Made by a program: the position numbers and the translations under genes. The notes below the pieces were generated by a model. It had not been told where the DNA came from. It did no database searches and saw only the letters and a list, made by a program, of their open reading frames with translations. A stretch of DNA of 64,000 nt, from assembly GCA_037043455.1 (NCBI GenBank), contig JAWPHD010003278.1:64501-128500 (forward strand), given 5' to 3'. Positions 24,701-34,107 of the stretch are shown one piece after another. The stretch is from Cyrtodaria siliqua. Lineage: Eukaryota > Mollusca > Bivalvia > Adapedonta > Hiatellidae. Position 1 is the first letter of the stretch; every line of letters starts with the position of its first letter.

Positions 24701-27700
24701 ATTCTCTTATACTAAAATATACAAGAAAATAAAATGAATTATAATTTTGCAACAAGTAATCACATATTTATAGTGGGTATCACAACTTATTTTTATACCC
24801 CCGTAAGGGTATCGGGGGCATATAGTAATCGCACCATCCGTTTGACCGTCCGTCAGTCCGTCCGCCCGTCCGCAGTTCGTGTCCGGACTGTACCTTCAAA
24901 ACCCTGCATAGATTTTTAATTGGCACAACTGATCACCATAACAAGACGATGTGTCGAGCGGCGGCACAAAAGCCCAGGTCCATTCCTCAAAGGTTAAGGT
25001 CACATTTGCAGTTCATAGGTAAAAAACAGGTACGCATTTTCGTGTCCGGACCATAACATCACAAATCATGCAGGGATTTTTAAATAACTTAGCACAAGTG
25101 ATCACCATATCAAGACGATGTGTCGCACGCAATACCCAGGTCCGTACCTCAAAGGTCAAGATCACACTTGCAGTTTATAGGTCAAAAACAGGTACGCATT
25201 TTCGTGTCCGGACCGTAACCTCACAACCCCTGAAGGGATTTTTAAATAACTTAGCACAAGTGATCACCACAACAAGACGATGTGTCAAGCACAAAATCCA
25301 GGTCCGTGACTCCAAGGTCAAGGTCACACTTAGAGGTCAAAAGTCACTTTGGGGGCATTTGTCACTTGCACTGACATTTCTTGTTTAAAATATATGTTGG
25401 TCAGTTTCATTAAGTTCCTTTATTTCCAGAACATACTTGAAATGTGATTCTTTTCTTCATTATAGTCTGAAAAAGGCTTTAACACTTGTCTTTTATAGCA
25501 GCCATGTTTAATTGATGATCGATCATCGGTGGTTAAATATTCTGATGATCGATCATGAATTTTCAGCCAATTCCCAACACTACATTTGTTTCTTATTTCA
25601 TTTTTCAGCGTTGATAATTAAACTTTGTCAAGTGTTATTTCTCAGATTTGTCAAAAAAAATTGTCTTCAAATGCCACACGAGTGCTCTGTCAGATATATG
25701 TCAAAACGTACCATTGCATAGCTAAGTTAAAAAAAAAAAGTCGGTGGAACATACCCCCAGACCCCATTAGTTTGTCGGGCCTATATATGCATTTCAGGTC
25801 AGCTATGCCCTTGAAAGTTAAGGTGCCACGTGGTATTTTGGCTTCTACATTGATTCAGGAATGTTCTTATCTGATTACTAATAAGTGTGTAATTTTGTAA
25901 TTTCTACCCATTCTATATGCTGTTTCAGTATGTGAATGGTTGCTTTCTGTTTGTCTTTTGCATCTACTTTTGCTATATTATTTTATATTATTTGTTTTTA
26001 TCCTGATTAGATGATGTCGGACTACTTGTTTGGGACAGGCATGGATGAGACTGTACAATCGCAAAACCTCTACAACAAGACATATTTTTACGTATTCAAC
26101 TATAAATCAAGATATGACTACGTGCCACCATGGAGAGGTTTGTGTGTAAATACGAGTAGTTCAAACTGGCCTAGATGGGCCAAAATCATTTCAACTTACT
26201 CACATCCAGACATATTTCTACATATTCAATTTTCCAAGTAACCTTACCAATTGTTTCTCTACTGACTGCGTCTGACGTGTGTTCAGGGTTTGTCAGCCCC
26301 ACCGCAACTAACAGGCCGAATTTTCTGAAACTTCACAAGAAAGTTCCTGCGTTAGTTGGTCATTACTATATTTCTGCTTCCCGCCACATGGACTGTACCT
26401 TTACAAACAAAAAAAATGGAAATGCTAGAATCCACGGACTGTTTTTATGAAAATAGATATCTATAGATTAACTGTTGAGTATACCATTCAATTCAAAACT
26501 CTATTATTCAACTTGGGAGTGACAGTAGACCTGTTTCTTTGACCTCTGACTTCTGCCACCTGGGCCCTTAAGGAATCTAACAGCACCTTGTTAAAAAGGG
26601 AAATAATTACAGAGGATAATTATAATCTGAGATAAATGTATACATCATTACTCATTAAGGGATAGCTCAAATTCAAGACCTTTTGTATGTTAGGTTTCTC
26701 ATTATATGATGTTAATTGTGGTTCCACTGTTTTAAGAAATATTTTTGAAAATTAAATTTAAAAGTTTGTTGTTACTGACAGATATGTGCTAACAAGCTTC
26801 ACGATTGTTGCGTTTTCCCTTAAATTACAAAGAAATATGAGGAGAAAACACCTCCGTCATTATGTGATAGGATTGTTAGGTGACAGATTTACTGGTAATG
26901 TATAGATATTTCTGTCCATTGCAGGTATAGCCCATGGTCAGGAGCTCCAGTATGTGTTTGGATTTCCATACATCAATGAGACATACCTAGAGTTGTTTGG
27001 TCTATACCCTCGGCAGGAGTACGATTATAACTACAGTGACAGAAACATCAGCGAATACATGATCAGTCTCTTCACTAACTTTTCAGATTCAGGGTACGTG
27101 TAATGCACACGATTTAATATCTCAGATTCAGGGTATGTGTAATGCATACGATTTAATATCTCAGATTCAGGGTATGTGTAATGCATACGATTTAATATCT
27201 CATCTCAGATTCAGGATACGTGTAATGCGTATGATTTAATATCTCAGATTCAGGGTACGTGTAATGCATATGATTTAATATCTCAGATTCAGGGTATGTG
27301 TAATGCATACAATTTAATATCTCAGATTCAGGGTACGTGTAATGCATATGATTTAATATCTCAGATTCAGGGTACGTGCGATGCATACGATTTAATATCT
27401 CAGATTCAGGGTACGTGCAATGCATACGATTTAATATCTCAGATTCAGGGTACATGCAATGCATATGATTTAATATCTCAGATTCAAGGTACGTGCAATG
27501 CATACTCAGGGTACGTGCAATGCATAGGATTTAATATCTCAGATTCAGGGTACGTGCAATGTATATGATTTAAAATCTCAGATTCAGGGTACGTATAACG
27601 TATAACGTATAATGAATGAATATCTTTGACTCGCGGTACATATAACGTATAATGAATGAATATCTCAGACTCGGGGTACATATAACGTATAATGAATGAA

Positions 27701-30387
27701 TATCTCAGATTCAGGGTACGTATAACGTATAATGAATGAATATCTCAGATTCAGGGTACGTATAACGTATAATGAATTAATATCTCAGATTCAGGGTATG
27801 TATAACGTATAATGAATGAATATCTCAGATTCAGAGTACCTATAACGTATAATGAATGAATATCTCAGATTCAAGGTATGTATAATGTAAAATGAATATC
27901 TTGGATTCAGGGAATGTATAATGTATAAATGAATGATTATCTCGGATTTGGGGGTAGTTATAACATACAATGAATGATGCAGGGTGCGTATAAAATATAA
28001 TAAATGGAATACCTCAGATTTAGGTTACATATAACTTATAATGAATGAATACATACAGAAGGGGAGTGGGGAGTGTAGTCAGCATGTCCATTAATTGTTA
28101 TTTTTCCTGTTAAAGGGTTGTATTCATTCATTCCTTCCTTCATGCATGCTTGCATTCCTTCCTTCATGCATGCTTGCATTCCTTCCTTCATGAATGCTTG
28201 CATTCCTTCCTTCATGCATGCTTGCATTCCTTCCTTCATGCATGCTTGCATTCCTTCCTTCATGAATGCTTGCATTCCTTCCTTCGTGCATGCTTGCATT
28301 CCTTCCTTCATGCATGCTTGCATTCCTTCCTTCATGAATGCTTGCATTCCTTCCTTCATGAATGCTTGCATTCCTTCCTTCATGCATGCTTGCATTCCTT
28401 CCTTCATGAATGCTTGCATTCCTTCCTTCATGCATGCTTGCATTCCTTCCTTCATGCATGCATTCCTTCCTTCATGCATGCTTGCATTCCTTCCTTCATG
28501 CATGCTTGCATTCCTTCCTTCATGCATGCATTCCTTCCTTCATGCATGCATTCCTTCCTTCATGCATGCTTGCATTCCTTCCTTCATGCTTGCATTCCTT
28601 CCTTCATGCATGCATTCCTTCCTTCATGCATGCTTGCATTCCTTCCTTCATGCTTGCATTCCTTCCTTCATGCATGCATTCCTTCCTTCATGCATGCTTG
28701 CATTCCTTCCTTCATGCATGCATTCCTTCCTTCATGCATGCTTGCATTCCTTCCTTCATGCATGCTTGCATTCCTTCCTTCATGCATGCTTGCATTCCTT
28801 CCTTCATGCATGCTTGCATTCCTTCCTTCATGCATGCATTCCTTCCTTCATGCATGCTTGCATTCCTTCCTTCATGCATGCATTCCTTCATGCATGCATT
28901 CCTTCCTTCTTTTCTTTCTACTATATGGCAACTTTAAAATATATCTAACTGCAAAATTATTATTGTCAGATGGTACCCAGTTCTTTGTCCATTGAGTGTA
29001 AGGACGAACACAGGCTTGAGTACAATTTCATATAACCTGTGGTGGAATATCAGTAAGTTTTCAGCAAGTTTCGAAAAATTATCTTGCAAAATTCTAAAAA
29101 TATCAACTAAATGTCAAAACGTTTTGCTTTTTATTTCAGAAATCCAACAGATAACAAATTCTCTGTGAGTAACTTTAAGGATGTGTCCTGGCTGGAGTAT
29201 AATCTCCGGAACCACACATACCTGGAAATAGGAAACAAGACCAGTAATAAAATTAACTATAGGGTGCAGCAGTACGCATTCTGGAAGGAATACTTTGTTC
29301 GCATCAGCAACCGGGATAGTAGTACGTCAAGTTTTACAGTTTTTCTATTAATTGCTGGTAGCAACTCCTGCTGGATATCCTGTTACTCTCTGAAATAATT
29401 TTAGCTTTATTTGCCTTTCAAAACTCTATTTATACCCCAGCTTCGCAAAGTATAGTGGGGGCTATCCAGGAATCTGACCGCAATGTCACAGTGCAATGTC
29501 ACGGCATGTCACGTCATGTCCCGTAACACAATTTAATTTCTCGAACAGTTGGATTGTTCCCTAACTTCATATACACATGACAACTGATGACCTTATATCT
29601 CTCTACATCCCACATTGTTGATTGCCTTATTTATTATAGGCCCTTTGTTTGACTTCTATTCAATTCATATGCAATTATAGGGATTTCTTTCTTTGTACGT
29701 TTTTTTATTGAATAGAAATCTGAACGATAGTAATTATTCCCTTTTAAATGATCTTAAAATACTTTTTAAAAATTATGTATACATTTTTATTATAAACTTT
29801 CCAATGAATAGTGGATTTCACGATTAAAATAAAACCTTATATCTTCATTGTTTATATTTCACATGTGAAATACCGAAAATGACGTAATGATGCTGTTGAT
29901 GTTATTGACGTCATTGTTTTAGTGCATTATTTTTTTTCTGCATAAGTTTCAAGGTTGTAAATATAGGATTTATTTTCATCTTGAAGTGAGGAAACTCGCA
30001 TATTTGCACTCGTGCTAAAGTTTTCACACTTCTCGATGAAAATAAATCCTATATTCACTCCAAACAAACAAATATCCTCTATATATCAAATAATTTTCCC
30101 ACCATTTGCCTTTTACCTAACAATATATAATTGTAAGTTTAATTTTGTGTTTCTCATATCAGTTTAATCAGTTTTCTCGCACAATATCAACTATTTATAT
30201 GTCGAAGTGCCGTAAACCCCATTCGTTCATTCTCATTTCAGTGTTCACCACGACGACGGCAGCATCTCCGCACGCGTCGGAGTACGAGATTGCAACATAT
30301 TCGGTGGGGGTGTTGGCGGGAATACTGATTATTATAGTGATAGCTCTCGCGATTGTTATATGTAGAATGAGACCGAGGGATTACTAG
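12462..30387 (+). CDS. Membrane-anchored type-B carboxylesterase / cholinesterase-like protein, 11 exons, complete
   Basis: Eleven exons join with compatible phases (1938 bases) into 645 residues, usual for the family plus an anchor. Residues 1-24 are a signal peptide. The alpha/beta-hydrolase fold shows: first Cys loop C104-C128 (ACPQ...EDCLYMNIF), oxyanion-hole HGGGW (157-161), [19 protein letters not shown] (203-221), nucleophile elbow G-Q-S237-T-G, second Cys pair C292-C303, catalytic acid D373 in KDDG, and catalytic H484 in GIAHGQEL. About nine N-X-S/T sequons (N315, N428, N460, N498, N516, N521, N532, N561, N569), a Thr-rich stalk (600-603) and one membrane helix (619-638) with tail RMRPRDY indicate a type I surface glycoprotein. 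The first Cys loop has no Trp at the spacing of the choline-binding Trp of acetylcholinesterase, so a general esterase is more likely than a cholinesterase; a neuroligin-like adhesion role is less likely because the triad is intact. Substrate is unknown. Confidence 0.93.
12714..13776. other. Esterase intron 1
   Basis: 1063 bases. Holds MITE family G copy 2 (12977-13226) and a short ttcta run at 13522-13537; otherwise nothing recognised. Confidence 0.7.
12977..13226. mobile_element. MITE family G, copy 2
   Basis: Same orientation and nearly the same sequence as 7506-7735 (ggttctat.gtaaaataaaaa, tgcatgaatgtgcatg, agggttttaaaagaatcaca). Confidence 0.78.
13777..13935 (+). CDS. Esterase exon 2 (residues 85-137)
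   Basis: Acceptor ATACAG, donor AAT|GTAAGT, 53 codons, phase 0. Starts [20 protein letters not shown] and carries C104 and the conserved [13 protein letters not shown] strand. Confidence 0.94.
14158..14521. mobile_element. MITE with cagggtcttccacag ends
   Basis: 15-base inverted ends, 14158-14172 and 14507-14521, one mismatch. TAAAG stands on both outer sides and may be a target-site duplication. The CAGGG-type start suggests a hAT- or CACTA-like origin, not settled. Confidence 0.72.
14631..14820. repeat. Microsatellite of tacaa / tacattatca blocks
   Basis: Pure 5-base-multiple repeat (atacattatcatacaatac). Because every block is a multiple of five, all three frames stay open and produce three spurious 79-86-codon reading frames. 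Confidence 0.95.
16442..16604 (+). CDS. Esterase exon 3 (residues 138-191 plus 1 base)
   Basis: Acceptor CCTCCAG, donor TTA G|GTACTC. Encodes the oxyanion-hole motif HGGGW and the strand [13 protein letters not shown]. Confidence 0.94.
16637..17146. mobile_element. 510-bp near-perfect palindrome (foldback/MITE)
   Basis: The whole element is two arms of about 220 bases around a 60-base centre. Both ends read TTAAAGGGGTTGATGCAC. TTAA at each end is compatible with a piggyBac-type target site (inference). A related design is at 51486-52212 (gaaaaacttgaaa..ggagatatgacc..atggcgg). Confidence 0.88.
17676..18168. mobile_element. MITE enclosing a 45-bp minisatellite
   Basis: Inverted ends of about 58 bases (17676-17733 and 18112-18168; attctaattttaaagcttaa) enclose eight copies of a 45-base unit (ttcttcgttaaaacatcttg...). 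The inner part of the end, acattgcagtgtgtccctt, is shared with elements near 30403, 31190, 34014 and 48998. Confidence 0.85.
18701..18886 (+). CDS. Esterase exon 4 (residues 192-253), nucleophile exon
   Basis: Acceptor ATATTTAG, donor TAC A|GTAAGC. Encodes the nucleophile elbow GQSTG with S237. The usual FGGDP is FRGDP here, so an RGD tripeptide (225-227) is present. Confidence 0.95.
18978..19285. mobile_element. MITE family G, copy 3 (inverted, diverged)
   Basis: Reading the minus strand gives gaccaatcagtgat-side flank, catac.agaatg and ataaa.accgaatttacccc, then a far end with taggtcgagat and ggggataaagtccgaggtga. Interior no longer aligns well. Confidence 0.5.
19339..20036. mobile_element. 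MITE family H, interrupted by a SINE
   Basis: Ends cagtctattaaatcatttta and the complement at 20005-20036. Inner sequence (ctcaatgtcc.gtaaaacctc, gagaaacagattaagactgt) matches the uninterrupted copy at 30631-30871. Confidence 0.8.
19509..19782 (-). mobile_element. SINE family A, full length, with 12-bp target-site duplication
   Basis: Flanked by tttatcactgaa at 19497-19508 and 19783-19794. Minus strand starts GGGGGCGTCCATGGCCGAGT (A box), B box AGGTTCGATCCC, and ends GGATTTTATAG complement plus (CAATT)n. Head is like a Ser/Leu-type tRNA. Confidence 0.92.
20480..20719 (+). mobile_element. SINE family B, full length, with 12-bp target-site duplication
   Basis: Flanked by ccagaaacatat at 20468-20479 and 20720-20731. 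Head CTCCGTGGCCGAATGGTTAA and GGGATCGAATCCC; body ends in cataaaacaaacaaa. Its A-rich tail differs from families A, C and E. Confidence 0.92.
21140..21348 (+). CDS. Esterase exon 5 (residues 254-323)
   Basis: Acceptor TTCCATAG. The split codon gives [11 protein letters not shown], the family's helix after the nucleophile. C292 and C303 are 11 apart, as in the second cholinesterase disulfide. Donor GTT GCG|GTATGG is the weakest of the set. Confidence 0.92.
21362..21610 (+). repeat. Dispersed repeat starting tttttatgcccccacc
   Basis: Matches 49655-49950 in reverse orientation (accaccgaatagtgag, ctcctcccgcagttttcaat, gatgcttacctgggcatgtc, ttacggcccttttttt). Begins 14 bases after the exon 5 donor. 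Confidence 0.75.
21788..21930 (-). mobile_element. SINE family C fragment (3' part)
   Basis: Reverse of the tail half of 1288-1590: gggtcatcaacacc, tataggttatt, agaggggacggatacataga, cttactcttgaataggtta. Confidence 0.65.
22322..22400 (-). mobile_element. tRNA-like sequence
   Basis: Minus strand: GTGGTCGAGTGGCTAGCAAG (A-box-like), a perfect 5-bp anticodon stem CTTCT/AGAAG around CTGAATC, then CGGGTTCTAACC (B-box-like). The T-arm does not pair well, so a SINE head or pseudogene is likelier than a working tRNA. Confidence 0.5.
22507..22672 (+). CDS. Esterase exon 6 (residues 324-378 plus 1 base)
   Basis: Acceptor TTTCAG, donor ATA C|GTAAGT. Encodes PWGPVVDG and [12 protein letters not shown]373 takes the place of the usual catalytic Glu. 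Confidence 0.94.
22673..23692. other. Esterase intron 6
   Basis: 1020 bases. The last 280 are the acceptor-carrying tandem array. A stretch at 23045-23180 (gtttatattgta.. tttgcctgttgttggtggga) resembles 35270-35410, a dispersed repeat. Confidence 0.7.
23415..23692 (+). repeat. Tandem array carrying copies of the exon 7 splice acceptor
   Basis: Five sites read tgcagcca with a pyrimidine-rich lead; their AG ends at 23431, 23495, 23537, 23615 and 23692 (the true one). Units of about 77 bases share ttaggcacagttc, ctttcatccaac and tcattacttattatctc. Spacings are 64, 42, 78 and 77. Confidence 0.85.
23693..23871 (+). CDS. Esterase exon 7 (residues 379-438)
   Basis: Acceptor CCCTTGCAG, donor GAT|GTAGGT. 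Mostly charged helical sequence ([15 protein letters not shown]). The acceptor is the last of five similar tgcagcca copies (see the repeat at 23415-23692); only this one leaves the frame open and in phase. Confidence 0.88.
23872..26010. other. Esterase intron 7
   Basis: 2139 bases. Contains the element at 24786-25386 flanked by gatcgatcatcg-rich sequence. 23880-24580 and 25560-26000 show nothing clear. Confidence 0.7.
24786..25386. mobile_element. Element starting ttatacccccgtaagggt with three about 165-bp repeats
   Basis: Starts tttttatacccccg, has a ccgtccgtcagtccgtccg stretch, then three units with cgtgtccggac, gggatttttaaataacttag, gatcaccat, caagacgatgtgtc and aaggtcaaggtcaca, ending ctttgggggcatttgtcac. 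Ends resemble 53515-54386. Confidence 0.8.
26011..26137 (+). CDS. Esterase exon 8 (residues 439-480 plus 1 base)
   Basis: Acceptor CTGATTAG, donor AGA G|GTTTGT. Encodes [15 protein letters not shown] and [10 protein letters not shown], family-typical before the catalytic His. Confidence 0.93.
26138..26924. other. Esterase intron 8
   Basis: 787 bases of AT-rich sequence with no repeat or element recognised. Confidence 0.7.
26925..27093 (+). CDS. Esterase exon 9 (residues 481-536), catalytic His exon
   Basis: Acceptor CATTGCAG, donor TCA GG|GTACGT. Encodes [15 protein letters not shown] with H484 and four sequons. The last 13 bases and the donor are the founder of the downstream minisatellite. 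Confidence 0.93.
27094..28060 (+). repeat. 39-41-bp minisatellite built from the exon 9 donor
   Basis: Each unit contains tctcagattcagggtacgtg or a close variant; tttcagattcag|ggtacgtg with the true exon/intron boundary is the first copy. Period is 39 bases to about 27560 (spacer taatgcatacgatttaata) and 40-41 bases from about 27590 (spacer taacgtataatgaatgaata). About 20-23 copies; the last few are decayed. Confidence 0.93.
28118..28914. repeat. 24-bp minisatellite cattccttccttcatgcatgcttg
   Basis: About 33-36 units. The first half is regular 24-mers; the second mixes 24-, 20- and 16-base units made by losing catg, cttg or cttc blocks. Long open frames on both strands (up to 281 codons) are products of the repeat. 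Confidence 0.96.
29140..29321 (+). CDS. Esterase exon 10 (residues 537-597 plus 1 base)
   Basis: Acceptor TTATTTCAG; split codon GG|A gives SGNPT, the family motif after the catalytic His region. Ends [14 protein letters not shown]. Donor A|GTACGT. Confidence 0.92.
29322..30241. other. Esterase intron 10
   Basis: 920 bases. Starts near a fragment of the tataccccagcttcgc family (29430-29600, with atgtcacggcatgtcacgtc) and contains a hairpin at 29957-30055 (ataggatttattttcatctt and its complement). Confidence 0.7.
30242..30387 (+). CDS. Esterase exon 11 (residues 598-645): stalk, membrane helix, stop
   Basis: Acceptor CTCATTTCAG. Thr-rich stalk FTTTTAAS, helix [20 protein letters not shown], tail RMRPRDY, stop TAG at 30385-30387. 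No GPI signal. Confidence 0.91.
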
Positions 30388-30402
30388 CGTTACCTGCATG
30401 GA

Positions 30403-31195
30403 CCTTAAAGGGACACACGACAATCTTGAGTTTTAAAGGTCTCCTGACCTTATTCTAGATTTTGCTACACAATTTTAAAAATTCCCCCAAATCGTAGTTG
30501 ATAATTTTAAAAAATGTTGTTGGTATATAACTTACAGGTGAGTCAAATTCAGCATCAGTTTAGTTAAAGCTGTCATTAAATAATGAATGTAATACAGTCA
30601 AACTTACTGATGTGTCCACATGTATTAAGAACAGTATTAAATCATTTTAGAATTAATGTTGCGTTTCTGGGTTTCAAGAACCTTATTACTCAATGTCCCG
30701 TAAAACCTCATAGTGTTCTGAGAATGTAATGAGCTTTAAATTAACTGGTTTTAATTTATGTGAGAAACAGATTAAGACTGTTTGTATCTCTCAATGAGTA
30801 ATGAGTTTCTTGAAACCAAGAATCATAAAATTCTAAAAATAAAATAATTCTAAAATGATTTAATAGACTGTTTAAGGGGGAAATTGTCATAAGCAACCAA
30901 AGACCCCCAGACCGTTTTCATATATATTTTTTAAGTGCGTTAAGCGATCATCGCTCTTATTTTCTTCCACAGTACCATAATTACAAAGACCGCTAACGAG
31001 CTGAGGAGACCAAATTTCCATGAGCCAATTAACAACATATAACTGTATACAGGGGCAAAACATTCTTTCCGCGATATTTCCTTGCTTGCTTGCAGCTTTA
31101 AAGTAAAGTCTTAAGACGAGGTTTACTAAATCAAGGTGCTAAATTAAATGCACGGTATATAAATCAGGGATTGCTGTGTGTCCCTTAAGGGGTTT
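30403..31195. mobile_element. MITE with ttaaagggacacacgacaat ends, nested insertion inside
   Basis: Left end 30403-30430 and inverted right end near 31168-31195 (ggattgctgtgtgtccctta). A complete family H MITE lies inside at 30631-30871. Confidence 0.7.
30631..30871. mobile_element. MITE family H, complete copy
   Basis: Ends acagtattaaatcatttta and its complement. Long inner arms (gggtttcaagaac / ttcttgaaacc, attactcaatg / caatgagtaatg). 241 bp. Confidence 0.8.
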
Positions 31196-32332
31196 TTATT
31201 TGAAAAGTTTACCTTGATTTACAAAGTACAGATTGGAAATTATTAGATTGAAATGAAGGAAGATTGTCTCAACAAATATTTAACAAAACATATGAGGGAT
31301 GATGAAAATGTAACCATGGTTGCTATAACATATAAGGGGGCGATCAAAATGTAACCCGGACAAGTGCTGTAACATCTGTAATAACTGGGATTTAGTCTAT
31401 TTTTTTACCAAGCTGCAGATCATTTTCAGGAAAAAGAAAATCATTCACAAATCTGTTATAAACAGATTATAGTAGTATTGTCATTTGACTGTTGGTGTAG
31501 GGGGAGTTGGGGAGAGGAGGGCAACTTCTTAACTGTTTTCTTTGTGTAATTTTATTACTTTTTGACGGGTGGGGGTAGGGGTGGGTGTGGGGGAGGGGAG
31601 CAATGTCTTAACTGTTTTCTTAAGCATAATGTTATAGCTTTTCAGGAAGATGCATTTTCCTTTTATATTATTTACTGAACTTCACAGATTTTGGCGATAC
31701 ATGGTTGGAGGTATCAGTTTTAATTGCGCATATCATGCTGTTCTTGTCCATTGACTTCGGCAGAGTTTGGGCCTTAGTTTAGCTTACACAGGAGGGTGGC
31801 TTAATGGTGGGTGGGTGAGGCGAGGAGGGGTTGGGTGAGTAGGGGGGTGTGTGTGTCGAGGTGAGGTGGCATACGTTTTCACAGACATATTTCTAGTATA
31901 CCTTTGTAATGTATTCATATACAGGTTTTCAAATTAAAATGAAGTATAAAGAATAAAGTATCGACAAGAGCATACAAAAATGATTTTATATCTAACTACT
32001 GTTTTTAAAAAAAGAAAGAAAAAATACACTGTCAGCAAAAAGTAAACTTTTAAAAGTTGTCCTCCACATTGTTTCGTGATGCTACCATAAAATATGTACA
32101 TGTTCATTCACTTCATTATAAATCATATAAATTATAGTTATTTAATTCCCTTTATACATGTCTGGGGAAAAAATGAAGTCAATCCCTTAATAAATAAAAA
32201 AGTTTGTCGTTTGTCCAGTTTCCTTTTGATCAACTCTCATGTGTGACATGTTAATCAAATACTTACGTTGAATAGATTTGTGTACACAGGAAAAATATCT
32301 AGGCATGAAATTCGTATGTTTTACATATAGTG

Positions 32333-32788
32333 ATACATATGAGCCGCAACACACGAAAAGGTCCCTTCGGACGTTTAGAGAAGGGACGTTTAGACGACAA
32401 CGTCATAAAGTAACAATTTATGACGTCTGCCGGTAATCAATTACTTAATTACTTATCAAATTTCTCGTCACTTCCGTGTTTTACCTAATTATTATATAAT
32501 AGGGAAAATGTTTTCTTAATATAAATAGTTGATGCTATAGAAAATGGAAATTGTTTTTGTTGTTATTTAATCAACGACGTCGTCCAAGACGCCAACGTCA
32601 ACGTCCAAATTAATGGAGAGTACAATCTTTAACTTCCAAATTGAGATAAAATCATTTTTAATTAAGATATCAACATAAAATAAAGAGATTTTTAAAGAGA
32701 AAATCACCGTGTTTCATAAATATCAAAATCATAAAATGTCAACATTTTGTCTGAAGGGTCATTTTCGCGTGTTTTGGCTCATATGTAT
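32333..32788. mobile_element. MITE with atacatatgagcc ends
   Basis: Left atacatatgagccgcaacac...aggtcccttc is inverted at the right (gaagggtcattttcgcgtgt...ggctcatatgtat). 456 bp, with gacgt-rich interior. Confidence 0.8.
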
Positions 32789-33769
32789 TCCACATAAGTT
32801 TTTCATTTGAAAGTAACTCTTTTTTTTTTACTAAATAATGTTAAAACTTAAACAGGTTGTTAAACCATTTTCTACAATTTTCTGCAATTTTTTTTTTTAA
32901 TAGATACTTTATGTATTTTATGCATAATAGTTTCATATGAAATACATATACATTTTCATACAAAATATATATGGTACATAAGTGACATGCATGTTTCATT
33001 CATATGTGCACATAAGGTAAATAACATGATTTATATATGAAAGCAACGTCCAAATAATTAGAAAGTAACACATGTGGCACATGTCACAACCTTTTTCCTG
33101 TGTAGAATAAATGTTCTTTACTGCAAACCAAAAAATAGAAGTAATAAAAGGAATGTTTGGTAGATACACAACTTTAGTGTTTACTCTACATTTTAAACCA
33201 ATCAGATTGCTCAGAATTTCTAATACTTTCACCATTTATTCATGAAGATTTTACTACCAGCTCTCTTCATGGTTTAGGGTATGACCTATATAGAGACTAT
33301 CGATAAAACCTGTAGTAAACACTAAGCCGGAGAGAGTCTATATATATGCTCCCTCCCTTTCGGTTTCTTAATGGTAAAGATTTCTTGGTGAAGATTTCTC
33401 TTAATAGCCTCTATCCTGTACTTAGAACTTTTAAAAAAAAAAAGCTAGTCATATTGCATTTATTAAATAGTTTGAAGAATGAAAAACTAATTTCCGTTAG
33501 TCTTTAAAGAAATATTTTTGTAAAATGTTAAGATTTTGGTTTTATGAAAAGTTAAGTATGAGGTGGAAAAACTAATGGCGTCTGCATAATATTTTTTTCA
33601 AAATTAAAAAAAAAAGGTTGTTACTGTTACCATGGTTACTTGTTTTCTTCTTTTTTAGAATGTATGATTTCTTATTTTATCACATAACATGCGGTGTGGG
33701 AGTGTAATAACACCATTCAGTATTTTCGACATTCCGCTAGTGGTATAACATAACGTTAATGACGTCATG

Positions 33770-33945
33770 GACCCCGTCTGGTTCAATGGGCCCCGTTTGG
33801 GGCAAAAAATAGGGCCACTGCAGATCCCGTTGGAGGGGAAGGCAGAGGGCTAGAACTCTCCCAAATTCATGTTCATTTTATCATTTTTTGTTCATGCTCA
33901 TTAAAGGTCTTCATCATGACCCCTGCATTGTTTGAAAGATGACGT
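33770..33945 (+). mobile_element. Retroposon family E, 5' part
   Basis: Matches the 5' half of the full copy at 58939-59353: ccccgtttggggcaaa, agggccactgcagatccc, tcatgttcattttatcattt, ggtcttcatcatga, cctgcattgttt. Confidence 0.75.
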
Positions 33946-34107
33946 GATAATGTTACATGCAATAAGTAATAGGATTGGAACAAAGTAAAAACCTTATAAA
34001 TGTGCAAGTGTTTAAAGGGACACATAGCAATCTTGATTCTAACAAGTGCTCCCCCTTAATGTGCCATGCCAGTGACGGTATGCTGGCAGAGGAACTTTAA
34101 ACCTAAG

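Larger units (their letters stand above)
27094..29139. other. Esterase intron 9
   Basis: 2046 bases, about 86% of it the two minisatellites at 27094-28060 and 28118-28914. The remaining 28915-29139 holds the exon 10 acceptor. Confidence 0.85.

Noticed and set aside
27094..28060. CRISPR-like repeat-spacer structure (tctcagattcagggtacgtg with 19-20-base spacers)
   Set aside because: The 'spacers' are also nearly identical, so this is a minisatellite.
28118..28995. Open frames of 276 and 281 codons on plus and 163 on minus
   Set aside because: They are translations of the 24-bp minisatellite; unit lengths are mostly multiples of three and lack stops on both strands.
12462..30387. Acetylcholinesterase
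   Set aside because: The overall fold and Cys pairs agree, but the first Cys loop has no Trp at the choline-site spacing and the elbow and acid residues differ.
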